Notes: generated by a model not told the origin, from the letters alone. A stretch of 64,000 nucleotides of DNA from Parasponia andersonii (GCA_002914805.1 JXTB01000066.1:554416-618415), one strand, 5' to 3'. Shown: positions 10,663 to 23,580, numbered from the stretch's first letter. Numbers and translations: made by a program.

Positions 10663-13407
10663 TTAGTCAACTGTTCTCTTAGACCAAAACCTCCGGCTAG
10701 GTCTTAGTATTTGCTTCAGTAATGCCATTTTGGGAACATTCCAGTGCTCCACATGCCTGAGAAAATTTTCACAATAGCTTTTGAGTTATTTGACAATGTC
10801 TAAGAGAAAGCGAGATAGTTTGCAAATGCAGGCAAAATTACCTGCATACTTTTCCAGACTGCGGATCATAAAAATACTCCGTGTATCCGCTTGCTAAAAT
10901 ATAGATTAACTAGTCAGATAAATAAAGAAATAGGAAGTTGAGATGATTATTATTATTACTATTGTTATTATTATTATTATTATTATTTACTGTAGAGCAT
11001 GGACTTAGTTTTCTACTATTTGTTAGACAAGAGCAGGGATTTCAGATTATCAAGTACTCCTATATTGTATGACGGTAAACAAAGTGTTTTCTCAAATCAA
11101 TTACCGTGTCCCACAAAGAACAGCAGCGAAAAGTAAAGGTCCTTGCACTGGAAGTTATATAAACAAGTTTTATTCTTTCCATGTTTCTTTAATACAATGA
11201 AACAATTACCTTCATCGACTTCCTAATACTGACATTTAATCAGCTTAGAACAATGTTAGATACTTCAACTTCGATTTCAAATTTTTAAATCAACTTTAGA
11301 AGTGAGTTGTTATGGTTCTTTTAGTAATAAGTGCTATTAAACCATTCTTTTTTCTTTTTTTTTTTTTTACCAATTGAAGAAGGATGACAATTCGCTTACT
11401 ACAACAGATTTATAAGGATTTAGTGTCAAGTGATAATCATCAGTTTAACTGCACGTGAGGGCATATAACATACCTGAAAGAATAGGCTTCCAAGGAAATG
11501 AGAGGATGCAACTAAATCTCCAGTGACCAACTCCCTTATCCTGTCACCAAACAGATTTCACAGCACAAATCCAGAAAGGGATTATTAAGTTTCTTGAGTC
11601 ATATTGTGACTGTGTTGAAGAAAATGTCTGGGAATTCTAAGTAGTCTGGTCGTGCTAATCAGGAAACTATAGTTTATAAAACGGGTAAACTGCAAAAAAA
11701 ATACCTTGGACTTTGGATGTTCTATAATTTAATCTTAAAATTTAGACTATACAAAGCAATACCCTAAGTGCAAAATAATACCCCAGATCAAGAATTTTTT
11801 AAAATTAATACCTTGATTTGATTTTTTAAATAATTTTAACTGGTAAAAAGACAATAATATCTTCAAAATTAAAAAGAACTAATCTAATTTTAATGGAGGA
11901 TATTATTGTTTTTTCATTACTAAAATTAATCAAAAAATTCATTCTAGGTATTAATTTTTAGAAATTCTTAATCTCAAAATATTATTTAGGTTTTAAATTA
12001 CAAAACACTCAAACTGTAAGTTTTTTTTTTTTTTTTTTTTTTTTTGCAGTAGACCCTTATAAAAATATGCTAAAATAGAATAAAGTTTAAACACCTCAAA
12101 GTCCTCCCACTTCATAAGCTTCATATTAGACTTCTCTAGAAGGGATCCAAAATTCGTACAGTTCCTTTTGAAACGACGAAGCCCTTTGAAGGAGCTTGCA
12201 GGGTCGGCAAATTCACAGTCCTCTTCGTAAGCATCAAGTGTAAGGTTGCCTAATCATCAACAATACAATATACCCAGTGAGGCTCTATCAGAACTGAATT
12301 CAAGCACTAATTGTTCATACAATTACATCAAAAAACTAAAAGCAAGGAATGACATAATCACAAGTATTGTCTGAATTTCTATATGAGAAGAATATTGTTT
12401 TAGCAAAATTCCTAAATGGGTTTTTTCAAAAAAAAAACGATACGAAAAAAGATAAACGCCAAGCTAAAGCTCCTATCATTTGTAAACTTACAGCAAACAA
12501 CCGAAACCCAGATATGATTATTATCAGTATCACAAGCACAGTCCAAAGTCCTATCTCAAAAAAAATATGTTTAGCAAAGCCTAAATGGGTTTTCCAAAAC
12601 CTGGACAAAGACTGAGTTAAAGCACTGATCATTTAAACAATTACATTAAAAAACTGAAACCCAGAGACGATGACAATCACAAGTATAGTCAAAAGTTCTA
12701 TTTCTATATCAGAAGAAGCATGATATGGTAAAATTCTCAAATGGATTTCTGAAACCTGGTTGTGAAGTAAGAAAAACACCGACCTCAAGCACTAATCATC
12801 ACAATATAGTCAACAGTTCTGTATAAGAAGAAATATGTTTAGCAAATCCGAATGAGATTTCGAAAATCCGGAACGAAGTAAGAGAAAAAAAACTGAGCTA
12901 AAAGCACCCATCACTCATACAATTACACCAAACAGCTGAAATTCAGAGAGAGATATAACTATCAAAAGATTCACAAGCAAGCAGTATCAAATTTCTACAT
13001 TATAAGAACATATTTAGGCAAAAATCCCAAATGGCATTTCGAAAACCTGTGACGAAGTACGATCTTTCGAAGTCGTCTTTGATAGTCTTCACAACCACGG
13101 CCCGATCCACCGAACCCGACCCATCTCTTGAGAGCTCACGGGCCACTTCAGAAGCTCCGGGATTCCTCGGCGAGCGGAAGAAGGAAGTGGCGATGCCCAA
13201 AAGCTCGGAGGCATTCCAAGCTATCTTGAGCAGAGCATTTTCGGGCCTTGATCCTCCATCGCCATCGGTGGCCGAACTGGTTGTTGGGTTCTCTCCGGCG
13301 CAGCGAAATCTGTAGAGAATCCGGCGAGGATTGGGTTGGCGAATCAAGGAGTGGTTTAGGGAGTTAAGATGGGAAACGTTGGAACAAAATGAGAAAGTGG
13401 TGGCCAT
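10663..13407 (-). CDS. plastid-targeted DUF2358 / NTF2-like protein
   Basis: Five exons on the minus strand: 13047-13407, 12095-12249, 11474-11540, 10842-10893, 10663-10756. They join to 242 residues in frame. The first ~45 residues are Ser/Asn/Arg-rich with few acids, as in a chloroplast transit peptide. The conserved DUF2358 part begins at about residue 105 and includes 'DDFERSYFVTG', 'YEEDCEFADP', 'FKGLRRFKRN', 'GHWRFSCILSFPWKP', 'GYTEYF' and 'HVEHWNVPKMALLKQILRP'. The NTF2-like fold is established for the family; its biochemical role is not known to me. The Arabidopsis counterpart, from memory, is At2g46100. Intron 2 holds a 374-bp hAT-type MITE. The gene runs the same way as the lipid kinase upstream of it. 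Confidence 0.9.
11683..12056. mobile_element. hAT-type MITE in intron 2 of the DUF2358 gene
   Basis: A 374-bp noncoding fold-back. Ends CGGGTAAACTGC and GCAGTAGACCC form an inverted pair (9 of 11 inner bases match), and the two arms are complementary for much of their length. It is flanked by a perfect 8-bp direct duplication TTATAAAA (11675-11682 and 12057-12064), the length hAT elements make. A related, more decayed sequence lies at 31160-31455. Because of the perfect duplication, insertion appears fairly recent; splicing is probably unaffected. Confidence 0.75.
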
Positions 13408-14346
13408 GTTTGGAGTTTGAGGAGTAGAGTCGGAGCTTTTTTGTTCCGCGGGTTTATTTAAATATCTTGTGTTTATGTGTGTGTTTGTTTTTGTGTGTCT
13501 CAGTAAACCGTAGCCATAAAAAAAATGAAATAATAAAAGTTTATTTTTTTGAAAGTATGAATAATATGATTTGATATTTTGTTGGATCTTTAGATTGTTA
13601 ATACAGTGTCGTTTCAGTCCCTAATTCTAAAAGTTGTTGTCTCTTCTTAAACTGTCATCTTTGTCATTTCAAAGTTTGACCAGAATGAATTTTCATTTTA
13701 AAGGTTAGGGAGTAGGAAATAATACTAAACTTTAATTTTTGTACAAATTAATATTTTGCATTAACCATAATAATCCAAAAACTATGATTCAAGGATTTTT
13801 GTTTCTTTTTTTCTTTTTTTTTTTTTTGTAGTTTTCTTTTCAGTGTGACTAGCCAAAAAGAAAAAGTTGGTTGTAATAAAAGGTTCTTTGTAGTCATGGG
13901 GCGTAGTTTTCAGGCTCAGCTTTGTCCCTTTCTTAGAAGCCACAGTCACTTAAATTCCCAGACCATATATTGGGTTTAGTTTTTCAGTTTTCACCATAGA
14001 TTTCTTCACTTGTTAGTATTAGCTCCTAACCCCCCACACCCCCACCCCCCTTTTTTTTTTTGGGAGGGGTGGTTGACTTGAAGAAACTCCACTTAACAAG
14101 TAGCCCAACCCCTGAAGAAATTGCTTAAAAAATGAGAATTGAGATGCATTTAGTTTTCACTCCAAGAACTATCTGTTTTAAACAAAGATTAATATGCACA
14201 GCGGTCTTAACAAGCCTAAACCTCTTCCCTTCTTCTCTCAAAATGGTTCCTTTGCCCTGTTTAGGTCCCTTCCACCCTGCTCTTCCATATAAGATGAAAT
14301 TCATATGATGACCAACAATGAAAAACTACTGGGTTTTGATTTAAGT
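13408..14346. other. intergenic, DUF2358 promoter and lipid kinase 3' region
   Basis: 5' flank of the DUF2358 gene (13408 upward) and 3' flank of the lipid kinase gene. It contains T-rich and C-rich runs (about 13800 and 14040) and no supportable gene. Confidence 0.5.
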
Positions 14347-17300
14347 TCAGCATATCATCTCAATAGCAGCCGGTATGATGCGAAACTTCCTCGGCAGGAA
14401 CCCGAGATGTTCCCCGTCAGACTGAACAAATATGCTGCAACTGCCTGAAATGTCCTCCACTTCGATAGAGTGCACGCTGCATCACAGAACAAGAAGTGTT
14501 AGAAGTGGAAGCGCACTAGATCAAACACAATAGCTATTAAAGATTTAGTTTCATTACCATAATATATAACAGCTTCATACAATAAGATAGAAGTTATACC
14601 TTATTGAAGACACGTTGTTCACTGACAAATGTGTGCCGTTGTATAGCTTATGTAGTTTGAGAATAAAGTCATACCACTTGAAGTCCTGAAGAATCACTAC
14701 CTGTGGAAAAAGTTGTGTACAAACTTCAAATGTACAGTTAAAACCGAGCACCAAAGAAAGTAGGAAAAATTGTGAGAGAAAGAGAAGAAAAACACTAGTC
14801 CACCTCAAAATTTCCATTAGATGGGTCAGCATTTGGTGTAATTTTCATGCCACCACCAAAATATTTTGCATTGCCAATGCAAAGAGCTGTCACTTGAGAA
14901 TATGTTTGCCACTCACCTTCGTTAACCTATATTAACAAATTCTTTTCCTGTTAAATGATGCAATGATATAATGAAAAGAAAAACAAAACACTGTAGATAG
15001 CCCATGAAGCAATGCAATCCCAACTAATGGTATGGCATGAGAGACATGAAATCTAAATAGAGAAGAACTGGACTTTTGTTTTGTGAGACTCGTAATATAC
15101 ATCAACCTTGATTCTGAGATCCTGATTACGGTGTCCAATAAAGGCCTGCAACGCACCAATAACATAGCACAAGTTTCCAAATTTCTTGTATCTAGAGGCA
15201 TAATATCCTGCTTTTGCACTCCTGCAAAGTGCAAAATACATAAAAATATAAATGGAATAAAATAATATAAAGGACGATTAGTTCTTGTTGAGACTCAACC
15301 ATAATATTTCAGGGTAACCTTACAAATGAATATCAGCCACATTAATAAAGTAATGTGATTCTCCATTTTCTCCATCAATGACACCAACATCTATTCGTGC
15401 TCGGTCTCCTGCAAAAGGAAAAACTACATATTAGTAGTCACATGACAAAGTAAACGTGACGTGCAGAAAGGACTAACTAATGAAAACACCTCTACTCTTA
15501 GGTGAAAAATGCATGACAAGAGGGAGAGCAGAATGACGAAAGAGAAGAAAGTGAACCTCTAAATATGCGTTCAATGGCTTCAACTGGATCATTTTTCCTA
15601 TTAAAAAAAAAAAAAAAAAAAAAGGAAACAAACAAGAAGCTACCAGTCAATCATCTAAAGTAACTACTTGATAAAATAATCAAAGGAACAAATAAAAGTG
15701 ATATCATATGAAACCAGACTGAAATGCATAAACTGACCAGCAAAGTGTTCTGGCAAAATCAGAGCCTGTTCCCAAGGGAATGAGCTGCAGCAAGCATAAA
15801 ACGTATCATATGTTGCCTCTAGAAATTCATAGCGAGTGGTTTAAATATTGGTTAAGCATGCTACTGATGAGTAATGTTGCAGTTGAGAAAGGGTGTAAAA
15901 ACAATTTGATACAAAGATAAACACTAAAAACAATTTGATATAAGAATAAACACTTACACCAAGTGCTGTTGAATGGATGGCTGATCTGTCATGGTTTGTG
16001 ATGGCTTTTCCAGCCCAGAAAAATCCATTGACAACCTGCCTTACCAAAAGTAAAATGGATAAATGATATTATATATGTCAATCTTAGAAGAGCCAGACAC
16101 AACAAGGTTGTACCTCGTGAAGAGTTCCATCTCCTCCAACTGCGATTACAGCATCAGCACCCTCCCTTATAGCCTGCATACAATCAAAGTAAGAAAACTC
16201 AAACAAGAAATTTTAACTTCTGGAAGTGAGCAAAGATTTGCTCAAGCTTTCCAATTCCTACCTCCCTTGTTATGTCAATCGCATGAGAAGGACCTGAAGT
16301 CAAAGATTCACATATCTGCCCACAGTTCAGAAGAATGTCTTCAATTAAATCAAGAAATCTTAGCATAAGCAACTAATAAGGCTTAGATTGCAGAAAATAA
16401 CAGATACACCACATTATTAAACAAAATTGATTGAGTCCAGTCTCAACCCATTTAGCTATAGGTCTTATATAATCACCAACTTCACTATAGACTCTAGAAC
16501 TTCCGAGAACTGTGATTTGAACAAGTTACAAAAGTATGTTACCAAATGTTCCGAGCTGTAAACCAAGCAGACAATTAAATCCAATTGGCACTTACAAAAA
16601 TTTCAAAAGACAACATCAAATAATTAATTTTTAAAAAAAAATCCAAAACTGCAAAGCTTTTGGAAACTCAACTTCGAGTCTTTGATCATACACCCCAGAA
16701 AGCCACAACTCGAAGAAAGAAGGTCCAAACTAATGAAGGAGCTAACACAACTAACTTCTAGGATTATCGATCTGGTCTGTCGACTGCCAACTGGAAATAA
16801 CACATACTCAACTCAACCACAGGAGGTTTTGAAATCTTTCACTGCTACATCACCCAATACTAAGTGCCAACTTCCCACTCAATTAACTATAATCAACCCC
16901 CAATAATTTAACGCAAAACTCTAGTGAGAAGAGAGAGAGATTATAGCAAAGACTATTGCATCCAAGAAAAGTACACTTAGTGTCAATGGCAACGCATTTA
17001 AAGATGCTCTAAGAACACATACTCATGGGCCAAAAAAGCTAATGAATTTCCAACTAATTGCAAATGAAAACTAGATATTGCCTCAACTTCACACTACAAT
17101 CATAAATTCAAGCAAAAGAAAACCGAAAAAGAGAAAAAAACGTAAAAATGGGAAATTTAAAGAGACAAAGAAAGAAACGCACATTACAATCTGAACCGAG
17201 GCGAGACCGTAGATAAGGAAGCAGCTTTTTCCATTCCTTCCCTGTCCCGCCATTAGCACCTGCTCCAAACCCAACACTAAAGACCCAGTAAAAACTCGAA

Positions 17301-17731
17301 ACCATCAAAAAAAAAAAACAAAAAAAGAAAAAAAAACGTAAAAATGGGAAATTTAAAGAGACAAAGAAAGAAACGCACATTACAATCTGAACCGAGGCGA
17401 GACCGTAGATAAGGAAGCAGCTTTTTCCATTCCTTCCCTGTCCCGCCATTAGCACCTGCTCCAAACCCAACACTAAAGACCCAGTAAAAACTCGAAACCA
17501 TCAACTCATCGAGAGAAAGAGAAAGAGAGAGAGAGAGAGACCTCGGGGATTTACGATGAAAACGAGGTCGCGGCGGCGAGAAAAGGAGGACCCACCTCCC
17601 AAAATGGAACGTTCAGCAGAGAGATCAGGGACGGTGGGTTGCTCTGCCTTGAAAACCCAAGATTTCGCCATTGATACTCTGAGACTCACTCCTCCACCGC
17701 CTCCCAATGCTATCTGATAAAAACCCATCAT
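14347..17731 (-). CDS. LCBK2: sphingoid long-chain base kinase 2-like lipid kinase (DAGK catalytic domain)
   Basis: Twelve exons on the minus strand: 17542-17731, one of two identical exon-2 copies (17183-17259 or 17379-17455), 16262-16315, 16114-16173, 15958-16035, 15738-15784, 15557-15597, 15324-15408, 15107-15221, 14804-14926, 14600-14700, 14347-14476. With one exon-2 copy the protein is 366 residues and in frame, about the length I recall for the Arabidopsis protein (At2g46090). The diacylglycerol/sphingosine kinase catalytic domain shows FIVNPRGA at about 58, GGDGT at 120-124 (nucleotide binding) and GTGSDFAR at 158-165. It should phosphorylate a lipid hydroxyl such as a sphingoid base with ATP. 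The N-terminus may be an organelle leader; the start could also be the next codon (17728) or an internal Met. Substrate is inferred from family only. Confidence 0.9.
17132..17307. repeat. tandem duplication carrying LCBK2 exon 2, copy A
   Basis: About 176 bp repeated with a period of 196 bp (copy B at 17328-17503), with no mismatch that I can see. It contains the whole exon 2 (77 nt, 17183-17259), its acceptor and donor, and flanking intron. A-rich filler separates the two copies. Confidence 0.9.
17328..17503. repeat. tandem duplication carrying LCBK2 exon 2, copy B
   Basis: Second copy, nearer to exon 1, with exon 2 at 17379-17455. Both copies keep the acceptor (gcag) and donor (aat|gtgcgt). 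Exon 2 enters at codon position 2 and leaves at codon position 3, so one copy preserves the frame. Using both adds 77 nt and shifts it. Confidence 0.9.
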
Positions 17732-19211
17732 CTTGATCTTTGTTTCAGAATCTGGGTCACTCTTGGAATTTTGTGCTTTGCCGCCTAAACCACAGATTTT
17801 ACCTTAATGATTGATGACCATGGATTCTTAAACACTTGACTTGTATCACTGAAGCCTTTGCATCTCTATTCAGAAAATAAAAATGAGGTAGTTAATTACC
17901 TGTCGTTAATATTTGATTTGAGAGGAGAAGAAGGAAAACAATAACAAATGGAGATATATGTTGTTTATGCATTAATCGATAATCGTAAAATAATAACAAT
18001 TTCATTCACACTTAGTTTGACTAATCAATTTTAAAATTGCAGTCAGTACATAATTAAATATCCGAAGGCAAAAGAAAATAGAGAGGGCCCACCATGACAA
18101 TTTTTCTAAACAAAATAACAAAACTCACTTGTCAATTGTCATGTTATTTAGTACGAAATCTTAGAAAAACTCGTTTTCTTTGTTTGGAATCGTCTTTTTT
18201 TGTTTGAGGATTTGAGGGATATAAGCTAATGTGTCGTAAGAATATATAGTGAGCAAAGCATGAATTTATAAAACAATAGCCTAATCATCGTGGCAAACTT
18301 TGTTTGATCGGTTTCTGGTGAAGATTAAAAGGGCAAAAAAACTATAAAAAAAAATTACAGACGATATCAACTCACTTGTCAAAGTTCGAAAGCCTGGGCT
18401 CCCTTCCCAAAAGAAAAAGAAAAAAGAAAAAAAGAAAGCAAGCTTGGGGCTTGACAAAGTAGCTTGGGGCTTGACAAAGTATTGCAAGCAATTCCTTTTC
18501 GTTAAGATGGCCAGGGGAAAATAATTAATTAGAGTTTATTATTGGCATTGGAAGCCTTGGAACCTGCTTTGTAAGTTGTATCCTCTAAAACCACACATGG
18601 GAAAGCAATCCATGTGTTTGTGTTTTTCTAAGTAATTGTCGTACTAAGGAATTGTCGCACTGCTCTCAAATTCATTTGAGTGGTCGAAATAGAAAAACGC
18701 TCTATTTTAATATTTTCTTTCACTTAGAGAGAAAGAAGTCAAAAATTTGAGTCCCACGTTGCTCTTAGAAGCCTAACCACATTGTCCATAGAAGTCTAAC
18801 CAAATAGAGGTAGATATGGAAAGTTATCAACCACCAAGGTAGATATTGAAAGTGATCAACTACCAAAATTTCATCCGAAGTAATTGCCACACTAAAAGGT
18901 ACAGCATACAGTAAACTAACAAGACTACTGATCTGCTACAAAAATCACATATTTTTCCAAATAATTTTCCACAAAAGATAATTGGTCTGACAATTAACTT
19001 TTACCAGGCAAATCAACAACTCACATGCTTTAGCAAATCAAACATTTAATATTAGCAACAAGCGCATGATTTACACAACCAAAGCCATATTATTCCTTTA
19101 ACCCCTGTGGTCAGTTGGTGGCATACATAAGGGAAAATTAATGAAAAAACAGAAGGCAAAATGCATCAAGAAAATATAGTTCTCTCAAGTAAGCAACAAC
19201 CCTTATTCTTT
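17732..19211. other. intergenic, lipid kinase promoter and RPL5 3' region
   Basis: No gene seen. It contains a perfect 20-bp tandem duplication (18441-18460 and 18461-18480) and a pair of imperfect ~30-bp direct repeats around 18808-18870 built on 'ggtagatat…gaaagt…atcaac'. Confidence 0.5.
18441..18480. repeat. 20-bp perfect tandem duplication
   Basis: The 20-mer beginning agcttggggcttgac occurs twice head to tail without mismatch. It is noncoding and probably a replication-slippage event. Confidence 0.85.
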
Positions 19212-21753
19212 TCATCTCCGGGCTCTTGTTTTAGATTTGGAATCGAAGTGGTGAGCTTTGAGCTTCTTCTTGCGCATCACAGTTGTGGGACCTCCACCCT
19301 CTCTGAAGGGCATCCCCATGAGAGCCAGAAGTCTCTGGCCTTCTTTATCTGTTTTAGCCGTTGTGGTAATGCAAACATCCATTCCCCTAGGCTTACCAAG
19401 GGCATCAAACCTGATCTCTGGAAACACACTCTGTTCACGAATTCCGAGGGAGTAATTCCCATGACCGTCGAAGCTATTTGGATTCACACCCTGGAAATCC
19501 CTTGTCCTAGGAAGCCCCAAGTTAACAAGACGATCAAGGAATGAGAACATCACCTTCAAAAATTTGTAAAAACAAAGAGAATAAGCAATTAGTATACAGC
19601 CTAAGATTTAAATTATTAGGTTCTGAGATAAAAACAGCTATGGTTTTGAAAGTGAGAGCATGGAAGAAAGTACTTTGCCTATTTGCATGTAAGCTTATGA
19701 GAACCAAATCAATGAGGTAATAAGCAATGCACGTAGCTAAAGTAGCTTTCTCTTTACTTTCTACATATATGGTAACTAGAGGGGGAGATTTGATCCTCTC
19801 AAATCATTAAGCCACACCAGCTACTAGACAAGCGTAATCCTTACAAGTTACAACATTTCTTCCGTTTTATTCTCACCACAACACGTGTAATTTTGCTTGA
19901 ACGACTGTAATCATGATATCCACATATTCTGCAGCAAGAGTAAACGAAGATGGTGGAACAACAAAAACTGTAAACCACCAAAAGTTTAGTTCTATTCTAA
20001 GAAACTCTATTAATCCACAAAAGAAAAAAGTAAGGAGACCCTTATATCTCTTCCCCAAGATAAAAGTTCAAAGCACCAGCTGAAAAAAAAAATAGAAATC
20101 ATTACATAAATTTGCCAATACAGACAGGAGTTCTCAATCTATAATCCACTAAATCAGCATGATCCTCATACGATTTCATCACTATCACCAATGCAAAGTT
20201 ACAATAAACAGCTCAGTTGAGGACTTGTGGCTAGAGCCATAGCCACCTCACTGATATATGATGTACTATTAATGCTACCACACAACTAGTATTTTCAAGC
20301 ACTAATATGGCCCTGACATTTTCTTCCACTTAAAAAATTTTGAGAAGTTCTTCCTAGTATTATGCAACAATTATCAAGCTCCTTGGTTGGCAACGTTAAT
20401 AAAGTATCTTACCGATTGACTTGTAAGCAACTGTTCACCAAAAACATAATTTCATGACAAAATATTTCTTGAAACATAAGAAAGATTATTATGTAAAACC
20501 AGCCAAGGAACTCTCCAGAGTTAGTAGTCATTAGTATTTTCTACCACACTAGTGATACCAACATTTGTTTCCAGATACTACATTTGGGTTATATCTCTGA
20601 CAATGAAATGCTTTGGCTACATGATTTCACATACTTAAAGAATCTCCACCATGATGAGAACATGCAACTATTATCAAGCATTTGCTGCTAATAGTGGCAT
20701 CATTTACTATGTTTTTCACTGACTGAAGTGCAACCAATTGCTCACTGAAAACCTAATTCCATTACAAGATAAAAAGGATGGCTATGATGTAAAACCAACC
20801 AGGTATTTTATCCATCGATAAGAAGTAACAAAACAACAATAAAAGAATTCAATCTTAAACGAAAATTAAATACTGGAGTAGCCAACAAGCTCACATTTCC
20901 TCTAAGAGTAGCCGCAATCCCTAGCGGTTGACCTTCTCTGATCTTGAAGGTAGCAATGGAAGTCCTTGCTCGCGTCTTTACAGGTCTCTGGCCAGTAATG
21001 AGTGCGAGGTCATTCATTGCTGCTTCAAGCCCTTTCGCATTTTGTTGGGCATCTCCAATACCACAGTTCACCACAATCTTCTCTACCTTTGGAACCTAAG
21101 ACCAAATTCCAAATAGCAAACATAATATGGGAAAGAAGTAAAAAAAAAAATATTACTAGTACCCGAATCTAAGACCCATCTTTTTCTTTTCTTTTCTCAT
21201 TTTAACAATGGGCAGAGTATTCGAACCTTAAACTCCAACCTTCACTAAATTTAGTGAGTAAGATCAGAGGGGCGTGGTTACCGATCAGACTAAGCCCGCG
21301 ACCACGAGGATAAGATAGGGTCTTTAACTTAGTGGTCGTGGCTGGGTCTTAATGTTATTCAAGAAAGACAAGATATCACTCAAATTTTCCATCCATTCCT
21401 AAAAAATTTTCTAGGCAACCAAACAAAAACCAAAACCAACAATAATTCTTCCCAAAGACGCCATGATAAGAAATGTGCGTTTGTGTTGGTTTTACCTCGT
21501 GGATGTTCTTGTAGTTGAACTCTTCCATGAGGAGAGGAACGATTTTCTCAAGGTAAGTGGTTTTGAGCCGGTTCACCTTCTCCGACTCCGACTTCTCCAC
21601 CAACACATGCCCACCCGCCGAGGCCTTCACCGACACAACCCCATTCCCGACGTTCCCGTACGGGAGTCGTACGGACAACAATGGCGGTTGAACGACCGGG
21701 AACTGGCCGTGGAACGATGACGTACTGGACCCTAAGAGCGAAGGGGAGGCCAT
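19212..21753 (-). CDS. RPL5: plastid 50S ribosomal protein L5 (uL5c)
   Basis: Three exons on the minus strand: 21496-21753, 20895-21095, 19212-19553. They join to 266 residues in frame. The N-terminal ~45 residues are Ser-rich and lack acids (chloroplast transit peptide). The mature part is a complete bacterial-type L5: '[17 protein letters not shown]', '[11 protein letters not shown]', the '[11 protein letters not shown]' loop, '[10 protein letters not shown]', '[14 protein letters not shown]' and 'GNYSLGI'. L5 binds 5S rRNA and helps form the central protuberance of the large subunit. I chose the ATG at 21753 because it begins the usual transit peptide; an in-frame upstream ATG at 21792 would add an Arg/Glu-rich extension. 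The basic lysine/arginine tail after the L5 C-terminal domain fits plant plastid forms. The homologue At4g01310 is named from memory. Confidence 0.95.
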
Positions 21754-22619
21754 GGAAATGGGAGCTTCCTTATCTCTCTCTCTCTCTCTCAAATTCTCTC
21801 ACTATATGTCTCTGAGAGCTTTTTTCACAGGGCAGGGTAATGGGTTTAGTGGCGAAAGTACTCTATGAACCTCGAGATTAAACTTATTTTTCGATAATGG
21901 CAATACAGGAGTTATCTTCACTGGGTTCTCCCGTAATATTTTCTAAGCTTGGGGGTAAAGCTGTGTTTCGATTTTGCAAAATTTATATAAGGTATTTGGG
22001 CATTTGGATGAAATGAAGTAAAGCCGAGATTTTACACTTCATTTTCGTTTTGTCTCAATATCTTGTTTTAAAATTATAATTGGGATATACTAATTTGATT
22101 TCAAATAATGTTTCAAATTTGTTTTTTTTTTTTTTCTTTTCGATAAACCTCGACCCAACGTGAAAAATTTTATTCAATATAATTTTCTTTTGACTCTATT
22201 AAAATTCAAATTATTCTCCTTCAGTACAGTCGCGCACACTCCACTCTGTGCTTGGACCAGCTGTACTCATCTCATATGATAATTGATATTATTATTTAAA
22301 TCACTTGTAATGTCAAACTAAGATCACACTATTTAAACAAGTGACTCGTGTGAATAGGAGCTTAAGTCATATAAGCGAAAAGGGTTGGGTGATTTGAATT
22401 AATTGCATTCCATATTTTCCTTCTACAAAAAAAAAAATAGCAATGAGGAATTTAGGACTCAATTACATAACCAATATTCTTGCAACAAAACGGCATGATA
22501 TCAGCTAAGAAGTCTAACATTACAAATACTATATTAAAATATAAATTAATATGGTGTATGTTAGAGAATTTCTAATGAAGTTAACGTATATGGCGCATTT
22601 TAGTGTACGAGCACCAAAA
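21754..22619. other. RPL5 promoter and AT-rich intergenic DNA
   Basis: A CT-rich leader lies at about 21770-21790 just upstream of the RPL5 start. Beyond it I see AT-rich sequence with no supportable gene. Confidence 0.45.
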
Positions 22620-22750
22620 TCTCTTTTATATGTAGGAGTAATTTTTAGATCTTCGGATTAAATCAAAGAGAAGCTCACACATACTATACCACATAGGATT
22701 ATATTTTCAACCACAATTTGTGTTTACATACGAAAGAAAAAAGGGAAAGA
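22620..22750 (+). repeat. dispersed ~120-bp repeat, unit 1
   Basis: This unit ('…ggattaaatcaaagagaagctcaca…cacaatttg…') recurs in direct orientation at 22805-22930 and inverted at 23430-23580. The words 'ggattaaat', 'gaagctcac' and 'aaccacaatttg' are kept in order in all three. Confidence 0.7.
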
Positions 22751-22804
22751 AAAAAGGAAAATACAGACTCTAAAAATAGGAAAATTGGAGCAAAATCCCT
22801 TCTA

Positions 22805-22930
22805 CAAATATGAGTGTTTTTTAGACACTTGGATTAAATTAAAGAAATAACATAATAGAAGCTCACGTGTATCATATAACACAAGAATACATGTTAAACC
22901 ACAATTTGCATTTACGTAGGAAAAAAAAAG
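22805..22930 (+). repeat. dispersed ~120-bp repeat, unit 2
   Basis: Direct copy of the unit at 22620-22750, diverged by substitutions and small indels, followed by an A-rich run. Confidence 0.7.
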
Positions 22931-23429
22931 AAAAGAAAACTACAAACTTTGGAAATAGAAGAATTGGCATTTAACCAAAGAAGAATATAAAAAATAAAAA
23001 AATAAAAAAACCCCAAAAAAAAAAAAAGAAGGAAAAAAAAAAACAGTAATCAAATCAACAATGGTATTTACCCCAAATCAATCTTATGTTATTAATGTAC
23101 CATATCTTTCGGTAATTGCCTTGTAATTATCATTAATTCCTATTCTACTTGTCTAAGCGAGCGCAAGGGATAATATATATGTATATATGTTTATCAACTT
23201 CATCGTAATTCAAATAAGTTTCCTTCTTTTCAATTGATTAAAGTAGTTTTGGCTGTTGTGTAACTGTCTTGAAAAAAAAAAAAAACAAACAGAACTGACA
23301 TTCATCCCCGCATTACATATATAAAGAGGATTCTTTGGTTTTTTTTTTTTCTGTTTGTTTTTTAATTTTTTGAGTAAATACTTTTTCATCTCTTTAATCC
23401 CACTTCTTCTTTGTCGAGGGTTTGCGGTT

Positions 23430-23580
23430 TTTTTCCCCTCTATAAATGAAAATTGTGATTGAAATTCAAGATGAGTATATCATAATCTTGTATAGTATAA
23501 TATATGTGAGCTTCTATTATGCTGTCTCTTTGATTTAATCTGATGGTCTGAAAAATTCTCCTACGCATAATATTCCAATA
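23430..23580 (-). repeat. dispersed ~120-bp repeat, unit 3 (inverted)
   Basis: The reverse complement matches units 1 and 2 in order, including 'cataatagaagctcac' shared with unit 2. Together the three units form a large inverted structure with a ~500-bp loop. Confidence 0.7.

Noticed and set aside
17108-17473. Overlapping minus-strand ORFs running through both exon-2 copies
   Set aside because: They arise from reading through the duplicated exon and its introns; the true use is the 77-nt spliced exon in the lipid kinase frame.
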